DNA of 53,703 nt from Desulfovibrio sp. (GCA_017415765.1 JAFQED010000054.1:1-53703); one strand, 5' to 3'. Shown: positions 8,939 through 22,231, counted from the stretch's first letter. Translations and numbers: made by a program. Notes: generated from the letters alone by a model not told the origin.

Positions 8939-10300
8939 TTACTTCTTTCCGGCTGTGTGGCTTGCTGCGCTATAGGCGGTCAAGGGCTTCTTGCCGTCAA
9001 GCCAGGCCTGGCACTCTGCCATGACAGCCCTGAAGTCGGCCATATCCTGTTTGGCCACGGGCTTGCTACGCGGGTTTATGGCCTTGGTGGGATCGATGAA
9101 CTTGCCGTTCTGCCGCAGACGAAAATCCAGATGTGGCCCGGTGGAAAGCCCTGTACTGCCCACAAAGCCTATGACCTGCCCCTGCCGCACCCGATTGCCC
9201 TTTTTCAGACCGCGCGCATAGCCGGATAAATGGGCGTACATGGATTCCAGCCCGGCATCGTGCCTGATGGTGATCTGATTGCCATAGCCACCCGCCCAGC
9301 CGCGCCGGGTCACCACGCCATCGCCCACAGCCTTGACCGGGGTCCCTGTGGGCGCGGCATAGTCCACCCCCAGATGGGGTCGCCGAATACCCAGCACGGG
9401 ATGCTTGCGGCTGTAGGAAAAACGCGAACTCAGGCGGGTAAAGGCCAGCGGTGCCTGCAGGAGGGTTTTGCGCAAGTTTTCTCCACGCTGATTGTAGTAG
9501 CCAGATCTTCCCTTGCCATCGCGGAAAAAATAGCCTTCAAAGGTCTTGCCCCGGTTGGTGAAGCGTGCCGCCAGCAGCCGACCATAGCCCTTGTATTCGC
9601 CTTCGCGATAGCGTTTTTCCACCAGGGCCGTGAAGGAGTCGCCTTCCTGGATATGCCGGATAAAATTGATTTCCGAGCCAAACATCTCGGCCAGTTGCAA
9701 AGCCAGTTGTGGACTTTCCCCCACATCAGCCACAGCCATGAACAGGCTGTCGTTGATGGTGGCTTCCACACGATCCAGCAATATGGTGTACTCAATGGCC
9801 TCCACGCGGGCTACGGGGTCTTCTGCCCCTTCCACCACCAGCCGACGGCTTTGGTCTATCTCATACTCAAAACGCTTGATGCGCCCTGTGGCGGTATCTG
9901 TCACGATCAGGTAGGGCTGCCCAGCCCGGAAGGAACGCAGGGAAAAAACCTGCTGTGCCGCGCTTACATAGTCATGCGTGCCACCGCTGCCCTTTTCCTG
10001 CAAGAGTTGAGCAATGGTATCGCCCTTTTCCACTGTGCCCTTGTGTACGGCCTCAGCGGCCTCCGTAGCGGACGTGTCTGCCGTCGAAGCTGATGCGGGG
10101 GCTGGGGTGTCAGTCTGCCCATCTGTGACGGCAGGGGTCTGCCCTGTCTGCTCCACAGACGAAGCAGCCATACCACCAGCCGGGACATCTGTACCTTCTG
10201 TTTGCAGATCCTGCTGCGTACCGTGCTGCCCAAGTTCCCCTGTCAGAAGGAGGGGTACAGCCAGCAGTGCGACAACAAGCAGCAGCCAAAAACCTTTCAT
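8939..10300 (-). CDS. M23-family peptidoglycan endopeptidase (MepM/YebA-like)
   Basis: A 453-residue envelope protein: N-terminal membrane/signal segment (1-20), low-complexity Thr/Ala/Gln-rich linker (25-85), LysM/OapA-like region (about 86-150), and a C-terminal M23 zinc peptidase (about 295-400). The usual ligand signature HxxxD is HLGVD (309-313), with a further catalytic His in MYAHLSG (357). The closing HxH motif reads HLD (390-392), so Asp replaces the usual third zinc ligand His. Such enzymes cut stem-peptide cross-links to let the sacculus expand. GGAG stands six bases before the ATG. It is divergent from dnaA across the presumed origin. Confidence 0.88.
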   Translation of the reverse strand: MKGFWLLLVVALLAVPLLLTGELGQHGTQQDLQTEGTDVPAGGMAASSVEQTGQTPAVTDGQTDTPAPASASTADTSATEAAEAVHKGTVEKGDTIAQLLQEKGSGGTHDYVSAAQQVFSLRSFRAGQPYLIVTDTATGRIKRFEYEIDQSRRLVVEGAEDPVARVEAIEYTILLDRVEATINDSLFMAVADVGESPQLALQLAEMFGSEINFIRHIQEGDSFTALVEKRYREGEYKGYGRLLAARFTNRGKTFEGYFFRDGKGRSGYYNQRGENLRKTLLQAPLAFTRLSSRFSYSRKHPVLGIRRPHLGVDYAAPTGTPVKAVGDGVVTRRGWAGGYGNQITIRHDAGLESMYAHLSGYARGLKKGNRVRQGQVIGFVGSTGLSTGPHLDFRLRQNGKFIDPTKAINPRSKPVAKQDMADFRAVMAECQAWLDGKKPLTAYSAASHTAGKK

Positions 10301-10386
10301 CCTTTACTCCATACTGTACTATATCTGCCCTCTATCCTCTTGTCCAGCCATGTGCTGACAGGCGCAGGGAGAACAGATCCAAGGTT

Positions 10387-10395
10387 TTTTCCACA
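10387..10395 (+). promoter_or_regulatory. DnaA-box-like site
   Basis: TTTTCCACA fits the relaxed DnaA box TTWTNCACA at every position. It lies 228 bp before the dnaA start. Confidence 0.45.
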
Positions 10396-10561
10396 GCGTT
10401 TTCCGCATCCTGTCTGCACTCTCGCCCCTTGCTGCCCTTTTGCTCCTTCTTCTGCCTCTGGCCCGGCCAGCAGCCGGAGAGACACGGCAGGGCTTGTTTC
10501 TGACGGGATTATATGGTATCTTTTTATGTTGTTTCAGGTTGCCATACGGTTCTTACAAGGG

Positions 10562-10570
10562 CTTTCCACA
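10562..10570 (+). promoter_or_regulatory. Second DnaA-box-like site
   Basis: CTTTCCACA differs from TTWTNCACA only at the first base. It sits in the loop of the hairpin AGGGCTT/AAGCCCT, 53 bp before the dnaA start, and might serve initiation or dnaA autoregulation. Confidence 0.35.
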
Positions 10571-10622
10571 AGCCCTGCTGGCTGTTCCCGGTGGCCTGTC
10601 CGAAAAGGGTAGTCCTCACACC

Positions 10623-11996
10623 ATGCTGAAAACCACCTTGCGGCAATACTTGCCCACAGACAGCGATCACAGGGAACAAAGCTGGTTTGACAGTCTTGGC
10701 CTCTGTCTGGAAGGTGACACCGTTACTGTCACCTTTCCGCACAGATATTTTGCGGTCTGGTTTTCGCAGCACAAGCGCGTCCTGTTTGAAGAAGCCCTCA
10801 AACGCTCTTTCAAGGACAAGCCCCCGCGCATCTGCTATCAGGCCCGACAACAGGAGGGGCATATCCTGCCGGGATCTCCCGCAGCTGTCACCTCCGATAC
10901 ATGTTGCGGATTTTCTCTGCCGGCTACGGCAGACGGGCAGGACAGTGCAGCTCGGCACAGACAGGCACACGTCACAGAACCGCAGGACGGGCTTTTTGCC
11001 AGTTTTCTGACCAATGACAAGAATGCCTTTCCGCTGGAAGCAGCTAGGAATATGGCAGTACAGGAAGCGGGCAGCCTGTACAATCCCCTCGTACTGTGCG
11101 GGCGCAGTGGTACCGGCAAGAGCCATCTTTTGCGGGCTGTGGAAAACTGCTTTGCCGCCCGTTACGGGCAGGGCCGTGTCATACGGCAAAAAGCCTTGCG
11201 CTTTTGCCGTGAGCGCAGTGCCCTGCTTTCCCGTCCCGAATTTTTCTGGCAAAGCTGCACTGTCCTCATCCTGGACGACATGCAGGAGCTGGCAGGGCAC
11301 GACTTGTGGCAGCAGCAGCTTGCGGCCCTGATGGACGCCTGCCCGACGCCAGCCCGCAGTAGCGGACATTTTGCTGAAGGTTTTTCCGGACAGATGGTCT
11401 TTGCCCATGCCGGGCCTTCGCAAGACCTGAAACACCTTGACGAACGGCTGCACAGCAGGCTGGAAAGCGGCCTTGTGCTGGAACTGCTGGAACCTGACCT
11501 TGACATCCGTGTGCGCTACCTGCAACAGCTCTGCAAGGAGCGGCAGGTCTCTCTCAAGCGGGAGCAGCTGCTCTATCTGGCCCAGCGATGTTCGCAATTT
11601 CGACTTCTGCAGGGCCTGTCCCTGAAGCTGGAAGCCTTTGTCAGTATGCGCGGCAGGGAGATCAGCCCTACGGATCTGGAAAATATCGTCCGCACGGGCG
11701 GGGTGGAACGTCTGCCCGGCTGCCGGGACATTTTAAGCACTGTGGCCGGCAGTCTCAATCTGCGGCCAGAGGATATCCTGGGCAACAAACGCCGCGCAGA
11801 CCTTGTCTTTGCCCGGCAAATGGCCATGTACCTCTGTCGGCAGCGACTGGGCCTTTCCTATCCTGAACTGGGGCGGGCCTTTGGTGGCAAGGATCACAGC
11901 ACTGTCATCCATGCCATTAAAAAAATTAAGAAATTGATGGAAATCGACAAAACTGTCTACAGACTGGTGACAGAACTGGAAAACAGGGCCATATAA
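10623..11996 (+). CDS. dnaA: Chromosomal replication initiator DnaA (divergent)
   Basis: The AAA+ initiator that binds DnaA boxes and melts the origin. At 457 residues it is of normal length. It has a short N-terminal domain I, a variable linker (about 70-120), Walker A GRSGTGKS (160-167), Walker B LILDD (215-219), the box DERLHSRLESGLVLEL matching the conserved ERLxSRFxWGL region, and domain IV ending with GGKDHSTVIHAIKKI (421-435), the DnaA-box reader. Several usually invariant stretches are altered: the front of the AAA+ domain (LFASFLTNDKNAF) and Walker B LILDDMQEL for LLIDDIQFL. I start at ATG 10623 because the open frame before it is not DnaA-like, although the Shine-Dalgarno is poor. 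It heads dnaA-dnaN-gyrB-gyrA. Confidence 0.93.
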   Translation: MLKTTLRQYLPTDSDHREQSWFDSLGLCLEGDTVTVTFPHRYFAVWFSQHKRVLFEEALKRSFKDKPPRICYQARQQEGHILPGSPAAVTSDTCCGFSLPATADGQDSAARHRQAHVTEPQDGLFASFLTNDKNAFPLEAARNMAVQEAGSLYNPLVLCGRSGTGKSHLLRAVENCFAARYGQGRVIRQKALRFCRERSALLSRPEFFWQSCTVLILDDMQELAGHDLWQQQLAALMDACPTPARSSGHFAEGFSGQMVFAHAGPSQDLKHLDERLHSRLESGLVLELLEPDLDIRVRYLQQLCKERQVSLKREQLLYLAQRCSQFRLLQGLSLKLEAFVSMRGREISPTDLENIVRTGGVERLPGCRDILSTVAGSLNLRPEDILGNKRRADLVFARQMAMYLCRQRLGLSYPELGRAFGGKDHSTVIHAIKKIKKLMEIDKTVYRLVTELENRAI

Positions 11997-12054
11997 ATCG
12001 CCCAAAGCGCGGTCAGGCTTTGCCAAGTGGCCCGACCTGCCCAGGATGGCTAAA

Positions 12055-12093
12055 GTAACCGACATCAAAAAATATGTATTTTCAACAGGTTAC
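12055..12093. promoter_or_regulatory. Nested inverted repeat in the dnaA-dnaN spacer
   Basis: GTAACC (12055-12060) is mirrored by GGTTAC (12088-12093), and between them lies the AT-rich palindrome AAAATA-TG-TATTTT (12069-12082). GTTACCGACA follows at 12098, echoing AACCGACA at 12057. It lies 63 bp before the dnaN start, so it could be an operator, an attenuator or part of an origin unwinding element. No known consensus recognised. Confidence 0.45.
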
Positions 12094-12155
12094 AAGAGTT
12101 ACCGACAAAAACCGAGTACTAATAAAAATAACAAGGAATGTATAAAGGAACTACT

Positions 12156-15745
<3,590 letters not shown>

Positions 15746-15748
<3 letters not shown>

Positions 15749-15770
15749 AGCGAAATGCCATTGAAAATGG
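15746..15770 (+). repeat. Dispersed 25-bp repeat, copy A (after gyrB stop)
   Basis: A 25-base block beginning TAGAGCGAAATGCC is identical to 47982-48006. Here its first three bases are the gyrB stop codon. It contains the hairpin TGCCATT-GAA-AATGGCA. The outer arm found in copy B is missing. No T-run follows, so it is not a classical terminator. Confidence 0.7.
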
Positions 15771-15805
15771 CAGGCTTTGCCGGGCCATGTCGAGACCCCT
15801 TTGTA

Positions 15806-15821
15806 CGTTCCACATGAAACA
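15806..15821. promoter_or_regulatory. parS-like site between gyrB and gyrA
   Basis: CGTTCCACATGAAACA differs at two positions from the site upstream of parA (30179) and at three from the general parS consensus TGTTTCACGTGAAACA. It is intergenic, about 5 kb from the presumed origin, where ParB sites usually cluster. Confidence 0.5.
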
Positions 15822-15843
15822 TGGAGCAGTGGCAGGTAAACCA

Positions 15844-16161
15844 ATGCAAAAAAATCAAGCAACGCTTCCTTCTGTCAAACAGCAACTGCTGATGGGTGGG
15901 GGCATGGCCATTGCGGGCTGGTTTATCTGTGCCAGCTTCTGCCTCTGGCTGACCATCAGTCTGGAGGCCTGGCCCGCTGCCTATGATTTGGCCCTACCCG
16001 CGATTTTAGCGGTTTTGTTCAGTAATCTGGCCGTCTTCGTCTTTGTGCCCATGCGCCTGAAGCATGACCTCAAAGGACTGGCCACTGCCGTGATCCGCAT
16101 TTGCCTGACCGAGGGGCTGCTTTTGCTGGGCCTGTACTATGCAGCGCGGCATTGGGCCTGA
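15844..16161 (+). CDS. Small inner-membrane protein of unknown function
   Basis: I do not recognise this 105-residue protein. It has three strongly hydrophobic stretches (about 15-40, 47-67 and 80-100), separated by the basic loop PMRLKHDLKG. That resembles AtpI-type ATP synthase accessory proteins in size and layout, but I see no diagnostic motif. The frame is open upstream to about 15787; I chose ATG 15844 (MQKNQATLPSV) because AGGT precedes it and the upstream residues cover the parS-like site. It sits between gyrB and gyrA on the same strand, 47 bp before gyrA. Confidence 0.6.
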   Translation: MQKNQATLPSVKQQLLMGGGMAIAGWFICASFCLWLTISLEAWPAAYDLALPAILAVLFSNLAVFVFVPMRLKHDLKGLATAVIRICLTEGLLLLGLYYAARHWA

Positions 16162-16208
16162 GCAGTCTGGATCTGCACCATACAAGCTAAACTACCCGTG
16201 AGGCCGAT

Positions 16209-18722
16209 GTGTCTGAAGAACAACAAGCCCAACATCCGCAAATCAATATAGAAACAGAACTGCGCCAGTCCTATCTGGAATACAGTCTGTCAGTCATCAT
16301 CGGCCGTGCCATCCCGGATGCCCGCGACGGTCTGAAACCCGTACACAGGCGCATCATGTTTGCCCAGTACGAACTGGCCAACAACTACAATCGTCCGCAC
16401 AAGAAGTCGGCCCGTATTGTGGGTGACGTTATCGGTAAATATCACCCTCACGGTGATTCTGCTGTGTATGACGCGCTGGTGCGTATGGCACAGGATTTTT
16501 CCATGCGCGACCCGCTGGTGGACGGTCAGGGCAACTTTGGTTCCATTGACGGGGACTCTGCAGCGGCCATGCGCTACACCGAAGTGCGGATGTCACGTCT
16601 GGCGCAGGAATTCTTGGGCGATCTGGACAAGGATACCGTTGATTTCAGACCCAACTACGACAATACCCTGCAGGAACCTTCGGTCATGCCCACCAAGGTT
16701 CCCAATCTCTTGCTCAACGGTTCATCAGGTATTGCGGTGGGCATGGCTACCAACATCCCGCCGCACAATCTGGGGGAGCTGTGTGATGCCATCCAGCTTT
16801 TGCTGGACGACCCCCAATGCAGCGTTGACGACCTGATGGAGTTGGTCAAGGGGCCGGACTTCCCCACCGCCGGCTACGTCTATGCGGGCAAGGGCCTGTA
16901 CGATGCCTACCATACCGGGCGCGGTACGGTGAAGATGCGTGGCCGTGTGGAGCTGGAGGAACGCAAGAAAGGGCTCCAATCCGTGGTCATCCGGGAAATA
17001 CCCTTTGGCCTGAACAAATCCAGCCTGGTGGAAAAGATCGCCGCCCTGGTAAATGACCGCAAGATAGACGGTATTGCGGACTTGCGCGATGAGTCAGACC
17101 GCAAGGGCATCCGCATCGTCATTGATCTGAAACGCGGGGTCATCCCGGATATCGTGACCAATGCCCTGTACAAGTACACACCTCTGGAATCCAGTTTTGG
17201 TATCAATATGCTGGCGGTGGTGGACAACAGGCCCATGCTGCTCAACCTCAAGTCGGCCCTTTCCTGCTTTGTGGATCACCGGCGGGAGGTGGTCATACGC
17301 CGCACCCGGCATGATCTGGAAAAAGCCGAGGCCCGCGCCCATATCCTTGAGGGATTGCGGATAGCCATTGACAATATCGACAGGGTAGTGGCCCTGATCC
17401 GCGTTTCGGCCAATCCAGAGGAAGCCCGGCAGGGCCTTATGGAAACATTTGACCTGACCGAAGTGCAGGCCCGTGCTATCCTTGAAATGCGCCTGCAACG
17501 CCTGACCGGTCTGCAACGTGAAGAACTGCTGGCCGAGTATCGGGATCTGCTGCAAAAAATCGAATTCTACAAGTCTATCCTTGGCAATGCCGAAGTGTTG
17601 CGCGGCGAGATGAAGCGCGAGATACGCGAACTGCGCGAGACCTTTGCCACTCCCCGGCGTACGGAAGTGCTGACCGAAGCCCTTACGGGCATCGATATCG
17701 AGGATCTTATCCCCGATGACGAAGTGGTCATCACCTTGTCGCGGCGTGGTTACATGAAGCGGACAAATCTGGAAAATTACCAGCAGCAGAAGCGCGGCGG
17801 CAAGGGGATAGCTGCTCTGCACACGGCAGAAGACGACTATGTGCAGGAATTTTTGACCACCAGCAATCACCAGTATCTCTGCCTCTTTACCAACAAGGGC
17901 CGCATGCACCAGCTCAAGGTGCATCAGGTGCCAGAAGGCAGCCGTACTGCCAAGGGAGTCCATATCAACAACCTCCTGCCGCTGGAGGAAGGCGAATGGG
18001 TGACCACGGTACTGGCCCTGCGCGAATTTGCCGAAGACAAGTATTTTCTCTTTGTTACCCGGCGCGGCATGGTCAAGCGTTCCTCGGCCTCACTCTATGC
18101 GCGTTGCCGCAAGACCGGACTTATGGCTGTGGGGCTGCGAGAAGATGATGAGCTGGTGGTGGTACGTCCCATCCGGGAGGACAGCCATATCGTGCTGGCC
18201 ACGGCAGACGGTTTCGCCATCCGTTTTTCCTGCGCGGACATCCGTCCCATGGGTCGTGTGGCCACAGGGGTCAAGGGTGTGGCCCTGCGTCGGCAGGACA
18301 GCGTGGTGGCCGGGGTCATCATCAAGGATGTGGACCAGACCACAGAAATCATGTCCATATCTGCCAATGGCTATGGCAAGCGCACCAGCGTGGACTTGTA
18401 CCGCCTGCAATCCCGTGGCGGCAAGGGCATCATCAACTTCAAGGTAACGGCCAAAACAGGGCCGGTGGTAGGAGCCATGCCAGTACACGATACGGACGGC
18501 CTGATCCTGCTGACCTCGGCCAACAAGGTGGTGCGTATCAGCGTGGACGAGGTACGCAGCAAGGGCCGCGCCACCATGGGCGTTATGCTGGTACGCCTGG
18601 ACGAAGGTGCGCGCGTCGTGGGCTTTGACCGCGTGGATGAAGCTGGCGTGAGCGAGCGTGGAGCCGACGACCCTGAGGTAACTGAACTACCTGAGAACAC
18701 GACTTCTCCTGACAGCGAGTAG
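16209..18722 (+). CDS. gyrA: DNA gyrase subunit A
   Basis: The DNA-cutting and rejoining subunit of gyrase. The 837-residue protein has the breakage-reunion domain with catalytic Tyr123 in [11 protein letters not shown], and a C-terminal beta-pinwheel with GyrA-box sequence QQKRGGKGI and repeated GxGxRxxxxDYR-like blades. The quinolone-determining positions read Ser84 and Asp88 ([15 protein letters not shown]), the ordinary susceptible residues. It starts with GTG at 16209, with GAGG eight bases upstream. The TPR-lipoprotein gene follows within two bases. Confidence 0.97.
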   Translation: MSEEQQAQHPQINIETELRQSYLEYSLSVIIGRAIPDARDGLKPVHRRIMFAQYELANNYNRPHKKSARIVGDVIGKYHPHGDSAVYDALVRMAQDFSMRDPLVDGQGNFGSIDGDSAAAMRYTEVRMSRLAQEFLGDLDKDTVDFRPNYDNTLQEPSVMPTKVPNLLLNGSSGIAVGMATNIPPHNLGELCDAIQLLLDDPQCSVDDLMELVKGPDFPTAGYVYAGKGLYDAYHTGRGTVKMRGRVELEERKKGLQSVVIREIPFGLNKSSLVEKIAALVNDRKIDGIADLRDESDRKGIRIVIDLKRGVIPDIVTNALYKYTPLESSFGINMLAVVDNRPMLLNLKSALSCFVDHRREVVIRRTRHDLEKAEARAHILEGLRIAIDNIDRVVALIRVSANPEEARQGLMETFDLTEVQARAILEMRLQRLTGLQREELLAEYRDLLQKIEFYKSILGNAEVLRGEMKREIRELRETFATPRRTEVLTEALTGIDIEDLIPDDEVVITLSRRGYMKRTNLENYQQQKRGGKGIAALHTAEDDYVQEFLTTSNHQYLCLFTNKGRMHQLKVHQVPEGSRTAKGVHINNLLPLEEGEWVTTVLALREFAEDKYFLFVTRRGMVKRSSASLYARCRKTGLMAVGLREDDELVVVRPIREDSHIVLATADGFAIRFSCADIRPMGRVATGVKGVALRRQDSVVAGVIIKDVDQTTEIMSISANGYGKRTSVDLYRLQSRGGKGIINFKVTAKTGPVVGAMPVHDTDGLILLTSANKVVRISVDEVRSKGRATMGVMLVRLDEGARVVGFDRVDEAGVSERGADDPEVTELPENTTSPDSE

Positions 18723-18730
18723 TCGTGCGT

Positions 18731-19570
18731 ATGACCGACATGGGCAGGGTGTTGTACAGCAAGACAGGGGGCAAGTTCGTAGCCTCCTTCTGTCTCTGTC
18801 TTGCGCTTTGCAGTGGCTGTGACAGTCTGCCCACACGGGCAGTCCTTGGGGATGATCTGGAGACCGCCCGACAGGCCGTGGAAGAGCATAATTGGCCTCT
18901 GGCCGAGCGTCTTCTGGAGCGCGTGCTGCGTAACGAGCACGACAGTGCCCGCCGCTGGGAAGCCTGGACAGCCCTTTTGTCGGTCGTCAATGCCATCAGC
19001 CCGGAACCGCGCACGACACTGGATTATCTGGAAGCCATGCGCGACGAATTTGCCGATGACGACCAGCGCAGCAAGCTGATCCTGGAGCAAATGGGCTTGC
19101 TGGCGGGCCAGTTGCGCCAGAATGAGCGCGCCGCAGAGATTTGGGGCAATTATGTGGGCTTGGGCTGGCTTGACGCAGAGGATATGGTCAGAGGCTATCG
19201 CAACCTTGCTGCCGCCCAGTTTCGCCTCCGTAACTTTGAGGCAATGGAAGAGACCCTGCAACAATGCCTGGCCCTGCCCATAGCTGACGGCGACAAGATC
19301 ATGTGTATGTATGACCTTGCCGAACAGAACCTGGCTCAGGAGCACTGGCAGGAGGCGGCAGACCTCTGCCAGCAGATACTGGAAAACCTTGACGGGAAGG
19401 ATAACAAGGGTTTACAGGGACTTGCCCATTTTCTCAGGGGCGATGCCCTTGAACAGTTGGGACAGACAGGAGAAGCCCTGCGCCAGTTTGAGCTGGCCCG
19501 CGCATCCTACCCCAATCCGGCTGTGGTGGAAAACCGCATAATGCACTTGCGAAAACCAAAGAAGAAGTGA
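18731..19570 (+). CDS. TPR-repeat lipoprotein
   Basis: A probable 279-residue envelope lipoprotein. A basic start (GRVLYSKTGGK), a hydrophobic stretch and the lipobox LCSGC place a lipidated Cys near residue 31. The rest is helical and fits tetratricopeptide-like repeats (ARQAVEEHNWPLAERLLERV; YRNLAAAQFRLRNFEAMEE; FLRGDALEQLGQTGEALRQF). TPR lipoproteins usually scaffold envelope complexes; the partner is unknown. The start is uncertain: GTG 18725, ATG 18731 and ATG 18740 are all in frame, with no strong ribosome site. It follows gyrA almost directly and precedes purF by three bases, so it is probably cotranscribed. Confidence 0.75.
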   Translation: MTDMGRVLYSKTGGKFVASFCLCLALCSGCDSLPTRAVLGDDLETARQAVEEHNWPLAERLLERVLRNEHDSARRWEAWTALLSVVNAISPEPRTTLDYLEAMRDEFADDDQRSKLILEQMGLLAGQLRQNERAAEIWGNYVGLGWLDAEDMVRGYRNLAAAQFRLRNFEAMEETLQQCLALPIADGDKIMCMYDLAEQNLAQEHWQEAADLCQQILENLDGKDNKGLQGLAHFLRGDALEQLGQTGEALRQFELARASYPNPAVVENRIMHLRKPKKK

Positions 19571-19573
19571 GCC

Positions 19574-20965
19574 ATGATCCGACACGAATGCGGCCTTTTT
19601 GGCATTTATGAACATAAGGATGCGGCCCGTCTGGCCTATTTTGGTCTGTATGCCCAGCAGCACCGAGGGCAGGAGAGTGCCGGTATCGTCAGTATGGACA
19701 CGGACGGTATGCACGAACACAAGGGCATGGGCCTTGTCCCGGATGTGTTCAGTGAGGCGCATCTGCAAAAACTGGCGGGCAAGACTGCCATCGGCCATGT
19801 GCGTTATTCCACCACCGGGCGTTCCTCCTTCAGCAATGCCCAGCCCTTTGTGGCGCATTACAAGGGCATGGATATTGCCCTTGCCCACAACGGCAATCTG
19901 GTCAACTGCACAGAACTGCGCGAAATGCTGGAAAATCGCGGGGCCATTTTTTCTACCGGCAATGATACGGAAGTCATCATGCACCTTCTGGTGCGTGCCC
20001 TGCGTGAAAAGGAGCTGCCCGAAGCCGTGCGCGAGGTCTGTTCACAGATACGCGGGGCCTATTGTCTTCTGTTCATGGTGGGCAATACCCTGATCGCCGT
20101 GCGTGACCCGCACGGTTTCCACCCTCTGGCACTGGGTCGTCTGGACGGTTGCCCTGTCTTTGCTTCCGAGACCTGCGCCTTTGACCTGCTGGAAGCCGAG
20201 TACGAGCGTTCCATCGAAGCCGGAGAAATGGTCATTGTGGATGCCAACGGCGAACGCAGCGAAAAGCTGCGCGAACCCCTGCCGCAAAAGCCCAGCCAGT
20301 GCATTTTTGAACTGGTCTATTTTGCCCGGCCTGATTCCTATGTTTTCAATGAGCAGGTCTATGTCTGCCGCAAGCAGATGGGTTGGCAACTGGCCCACGA
20401 GTCCACACCGGATGTGGACTTTATCCTGCCCTTCCCGGATTCGGGCGTCTATGCCGCTGTGGGTTTTGCCCAGTGCGCCGAACTGCCTTACGAGCATGCC
20501 AATATCCGTAACCACTATGTAGGGCGTACCTTTATCCAGCCCACACAGAGCATGCGCAATTTTGGCGTGCGGGTAAAGATCAACCCGGTGCGGGCCATGA
20601 TCGAAGGCAAGAAGATCTGCATCGTGGATGATTCCATCGTGCGCGGCACCACCATGATGACCCGTGTCAAAAAGCTGCGGGAACTGGGTGCCAAAGAGGT
20701 ACACATCCGTATTTCCTGCCCGCCGGTCAAATTTCCCTGCCGCTATGGCATAGATTTTTCCTCGCGTGGAGAGCTGATCGCAGCCCGGCATGATGTGGAT
20801 GCGATCGCCCGGCAACTGGATGTGGATTCTTTGCACTATCTGAGCATTGAAGGGCTGTTGCGCTCGGTCATGCACTCGGACAGTTACTGTCTTGCCTGTT
20901 TCAACGGTGACTATCCGGTGCCCTGTGCCGAACAGCAGGGCAAATGCTGTCTGGGCAAGGGGTAG
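19574..20965 (+). CDS. purF: Amidophosphoribosyltransferase
   Basis: First enzyme of de novo purine synthesis: PRPP plus glutamine to 5-phosphoribosylamine. The 463-residue protein begins MIRHECGLFGIY. The nucleophile Cys6 would be exposed by removal of a five-residue propeptide, as in the Bacillus-type enzyme. Glutaminase motifs HVRYSTTG and AHNGNLVN are followed by the PRPP loop VDDSIVRGTT. Cysteines in FPCRYG and YCLACFNGDYPVPC suit the 4Fe-4S cluster of that enzyme class, which is oxygen-sensitive and fits an anaerobe. The hisS start is four bases beyond its stop. Confidence 0.96.
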   Translation: MIRHECGLFGIYEHKDAARLAYFGLYAQQHRGQESAGIVSMDTDGMHEHKGMGLVPDVFSEAHLQKLAGKTAIGHVRYSTTGRSSFSNAQPFVAHYKGMDIALAHNGNLVNCTELREMLENRGAIFSTGNDTEVIMHLLVRALREKELPEAVREVCSQIRGAYCLLFMVGNTLIAVRDPHGFHPLALGRLDGCPVFASETCAFDLLEAEYERSIEAGEMVIVDANGERSEKLREPLPQKPSQCIFELVYFARPDSYVFNEQVYVCRKQMGWQLAHESTPDVDFILPFPDSGVYAAVGFAQCAELPYEHANIRNHYVGRTFIQPTQSMRNFGVRVKINPVRAMIEGKKICIVDDSIVRGTTMMTRVKKLRELGAKEVHIRISCPPVKFPCRYGIDFSSRGELIAARHDVDAIARQLDVDSLHYLSIEGLLRSVMHSDSYCLACFNGDYPVPCAEQQGKCCLGKG

Positions 20966-20968
20966 GAC

Positions 20969-22231
20969 ATGGGCAAGGCATACAAACGTATCAAGGGCTT
21001 TGCGGATATGTTCCCGCCGCAAAGCGATCACTTTACCCGCATGGAAGCCTGTGCGCGTGAGATTTTCGGGCGTTACGGTTTTGTGGAATTGCGTACGCCC
21101 CTGCTGGAATTTACCGAACTGTTCCAGCGTTCCATTGGCGAACAGACGGACGTGGTGCAGAAGGAAATGTACACCTTTCCTGACCGCAAGGGGCGTATGC
21201 TGACCCTGCGGCCCGAGGCCACGGCAGGGGTGATGCGGGCCTATATCGAAGCTGGCCTCGTGAACAGGGAAGCCGTGAGCCGTCTCTTCACCACAGGGCC
21301 CATGTTTCGCTACGAACGGCCACAAACCGGCCGGATGCGGCAGTTTCACCAGATAAATTGTGAATGTCTCGGTTCACCATCGCCCCTGGCCGATGCCGAA
21401 CTGATCATCATGCTGATGCGCTTCCTGCGTGCCCTGGGACTGGAAGAGCCTTCCCTGAAAATCAATTCTCTGGGTTGCAGCCAGTGCCGTCCGCAATTCC
21501 GCAAGGCTCTGCTGGATTTTTTGTCTGGCATCGACAGATCTGCCCTCTGCGAGGACTGCGCCCGGAGGGTGGAGAGCAATCCCCTGCGGGTGTTGGACTG
21601 CAAGCAGCCGACATGCCGTGAACTGACGCAAAATGCCCCTGTTCTGCTTGAGCACAACTGCCCGGACTGCAAGGCCCATTTCCAGACCGTGCTGGACTGC
21701 CTTGCGGCAGAGGGCATACCGCTGGAGCTGGATCATCGTCTGGTGCGCGGTCTGGATTACTATTGCCGTACCACCTTCGAGGTGGTCAGTGGCAGGATAG
21801 GCGCGCAAACAGCCATTGCCGGTGGTGGGCGTTATGATGGGCTTGTGCAGAGTCTCGGTGGGCCGGACGTACCTGGTGTGGGTTTTGCTTGTGGCATGGA
21901 GCGGTTGGCCCTGCTTTTGGGCGAAGCCCGGACCGACCTGACCGACTTTTATCTTTTTGCACCTGACGAAGCCGGGCAGGCACAGGCGTTTGCCCTGGCC
22001 CAGCAACTGCGGATGGCTGGCCTGGGCGGTGAGCTGAATTACAGCCGGGCCAGTTTCAAGAGCCTGATGCGTCAGGCAGGCAAGTCCGGGGCACGCTATT
22101 GCCTGATACTTGGGCAGGATGAGGCCCAGGCAGCCAGTGTTACCGTAAAGCACCTGGAAAGAGGCCAGCAGCAGACCATACCCCAGGCTGAGGCCATTAC
22201 CTATCTCACAACGGAAAAGAACGATGATTGA
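20969..22231 (+). CDS. hisS: Histidyl-tRNA synthetase
   Basis: A 420-residue class II synthetase charging tRNA-His. The opening [12 protein letters not shown] is the family N-terminus. Motif 2 is [16 protein letters not shown], the histidine-binding loop is [14 protein letters not shown], and GGGRYDGL and [12 protein letters not shown] form the HisA and motif 3 blocks. A C-terminal anticodon-binding domain follows. The central insertion holds paired Cys (CSQC, CEDC, CPDC) that look zinc-binding, a variant seen in some HisRS. It overlaps the aspS start by eight bases, so the two are translationally coupled. Confidence 0.96.
   Translation: MGKAYKRIKGFADMFPPQSDHFTRMEACAREIFGRYGFVELRTPLLEFTELFQRSIGEQTDVVQKEMYTFPDRKGRMLTLRPEATAGVMRAYIEAGLVNREAVSRLFTTGPMFRYERPQTGRMRQFHQINCECLGSPSPLADAELIIMLMRFLRALGLEEPSLKINSLGCSQCRPQFRKALLDFLSGIDRSALCEDCARRVESNPLRVLDCKQPTCRELTQNAPVLLEHNCPDCKAHFQTVLDCLAAEGIPLELDHRLVRGLDYYCRTTFEVVSGRIGAQTAIAGGGRYDGLVQSLGGPDVPGVGFACGMERLALLLGEARTDLTDFYLFAPDEAGQAQAFALAQQLRMAGLGGELNYSRASFKSLMRQAGKSGARYCLILGQDEAQAASVTVKHLERGQQQTIPQAEAITYLTTEKNDD

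Larger units (their letters stand above)
10301..10622. other. oriC: Probable chromosomal replication origin region (oriC)
   Basis: No gene in this 322-bp stretch. All genes to its left in the window read leftward, and all genes to its right, as far as 27.9 kb, read rightward starting with dnaA. That is the co-directional pattern expected around a bidirectional origin. It holds one exact match to the relaxed DnaA box TTWTNCACA (10387), a near match (10562), a short hairpin AGGGCTT/AAGCCCT around that second box, and AT-rich pieces near 10310 and 10510. The alternative is the 159-bp dnaA-dnaN spacer, which is more AT-rich. Confidence 0.55.
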
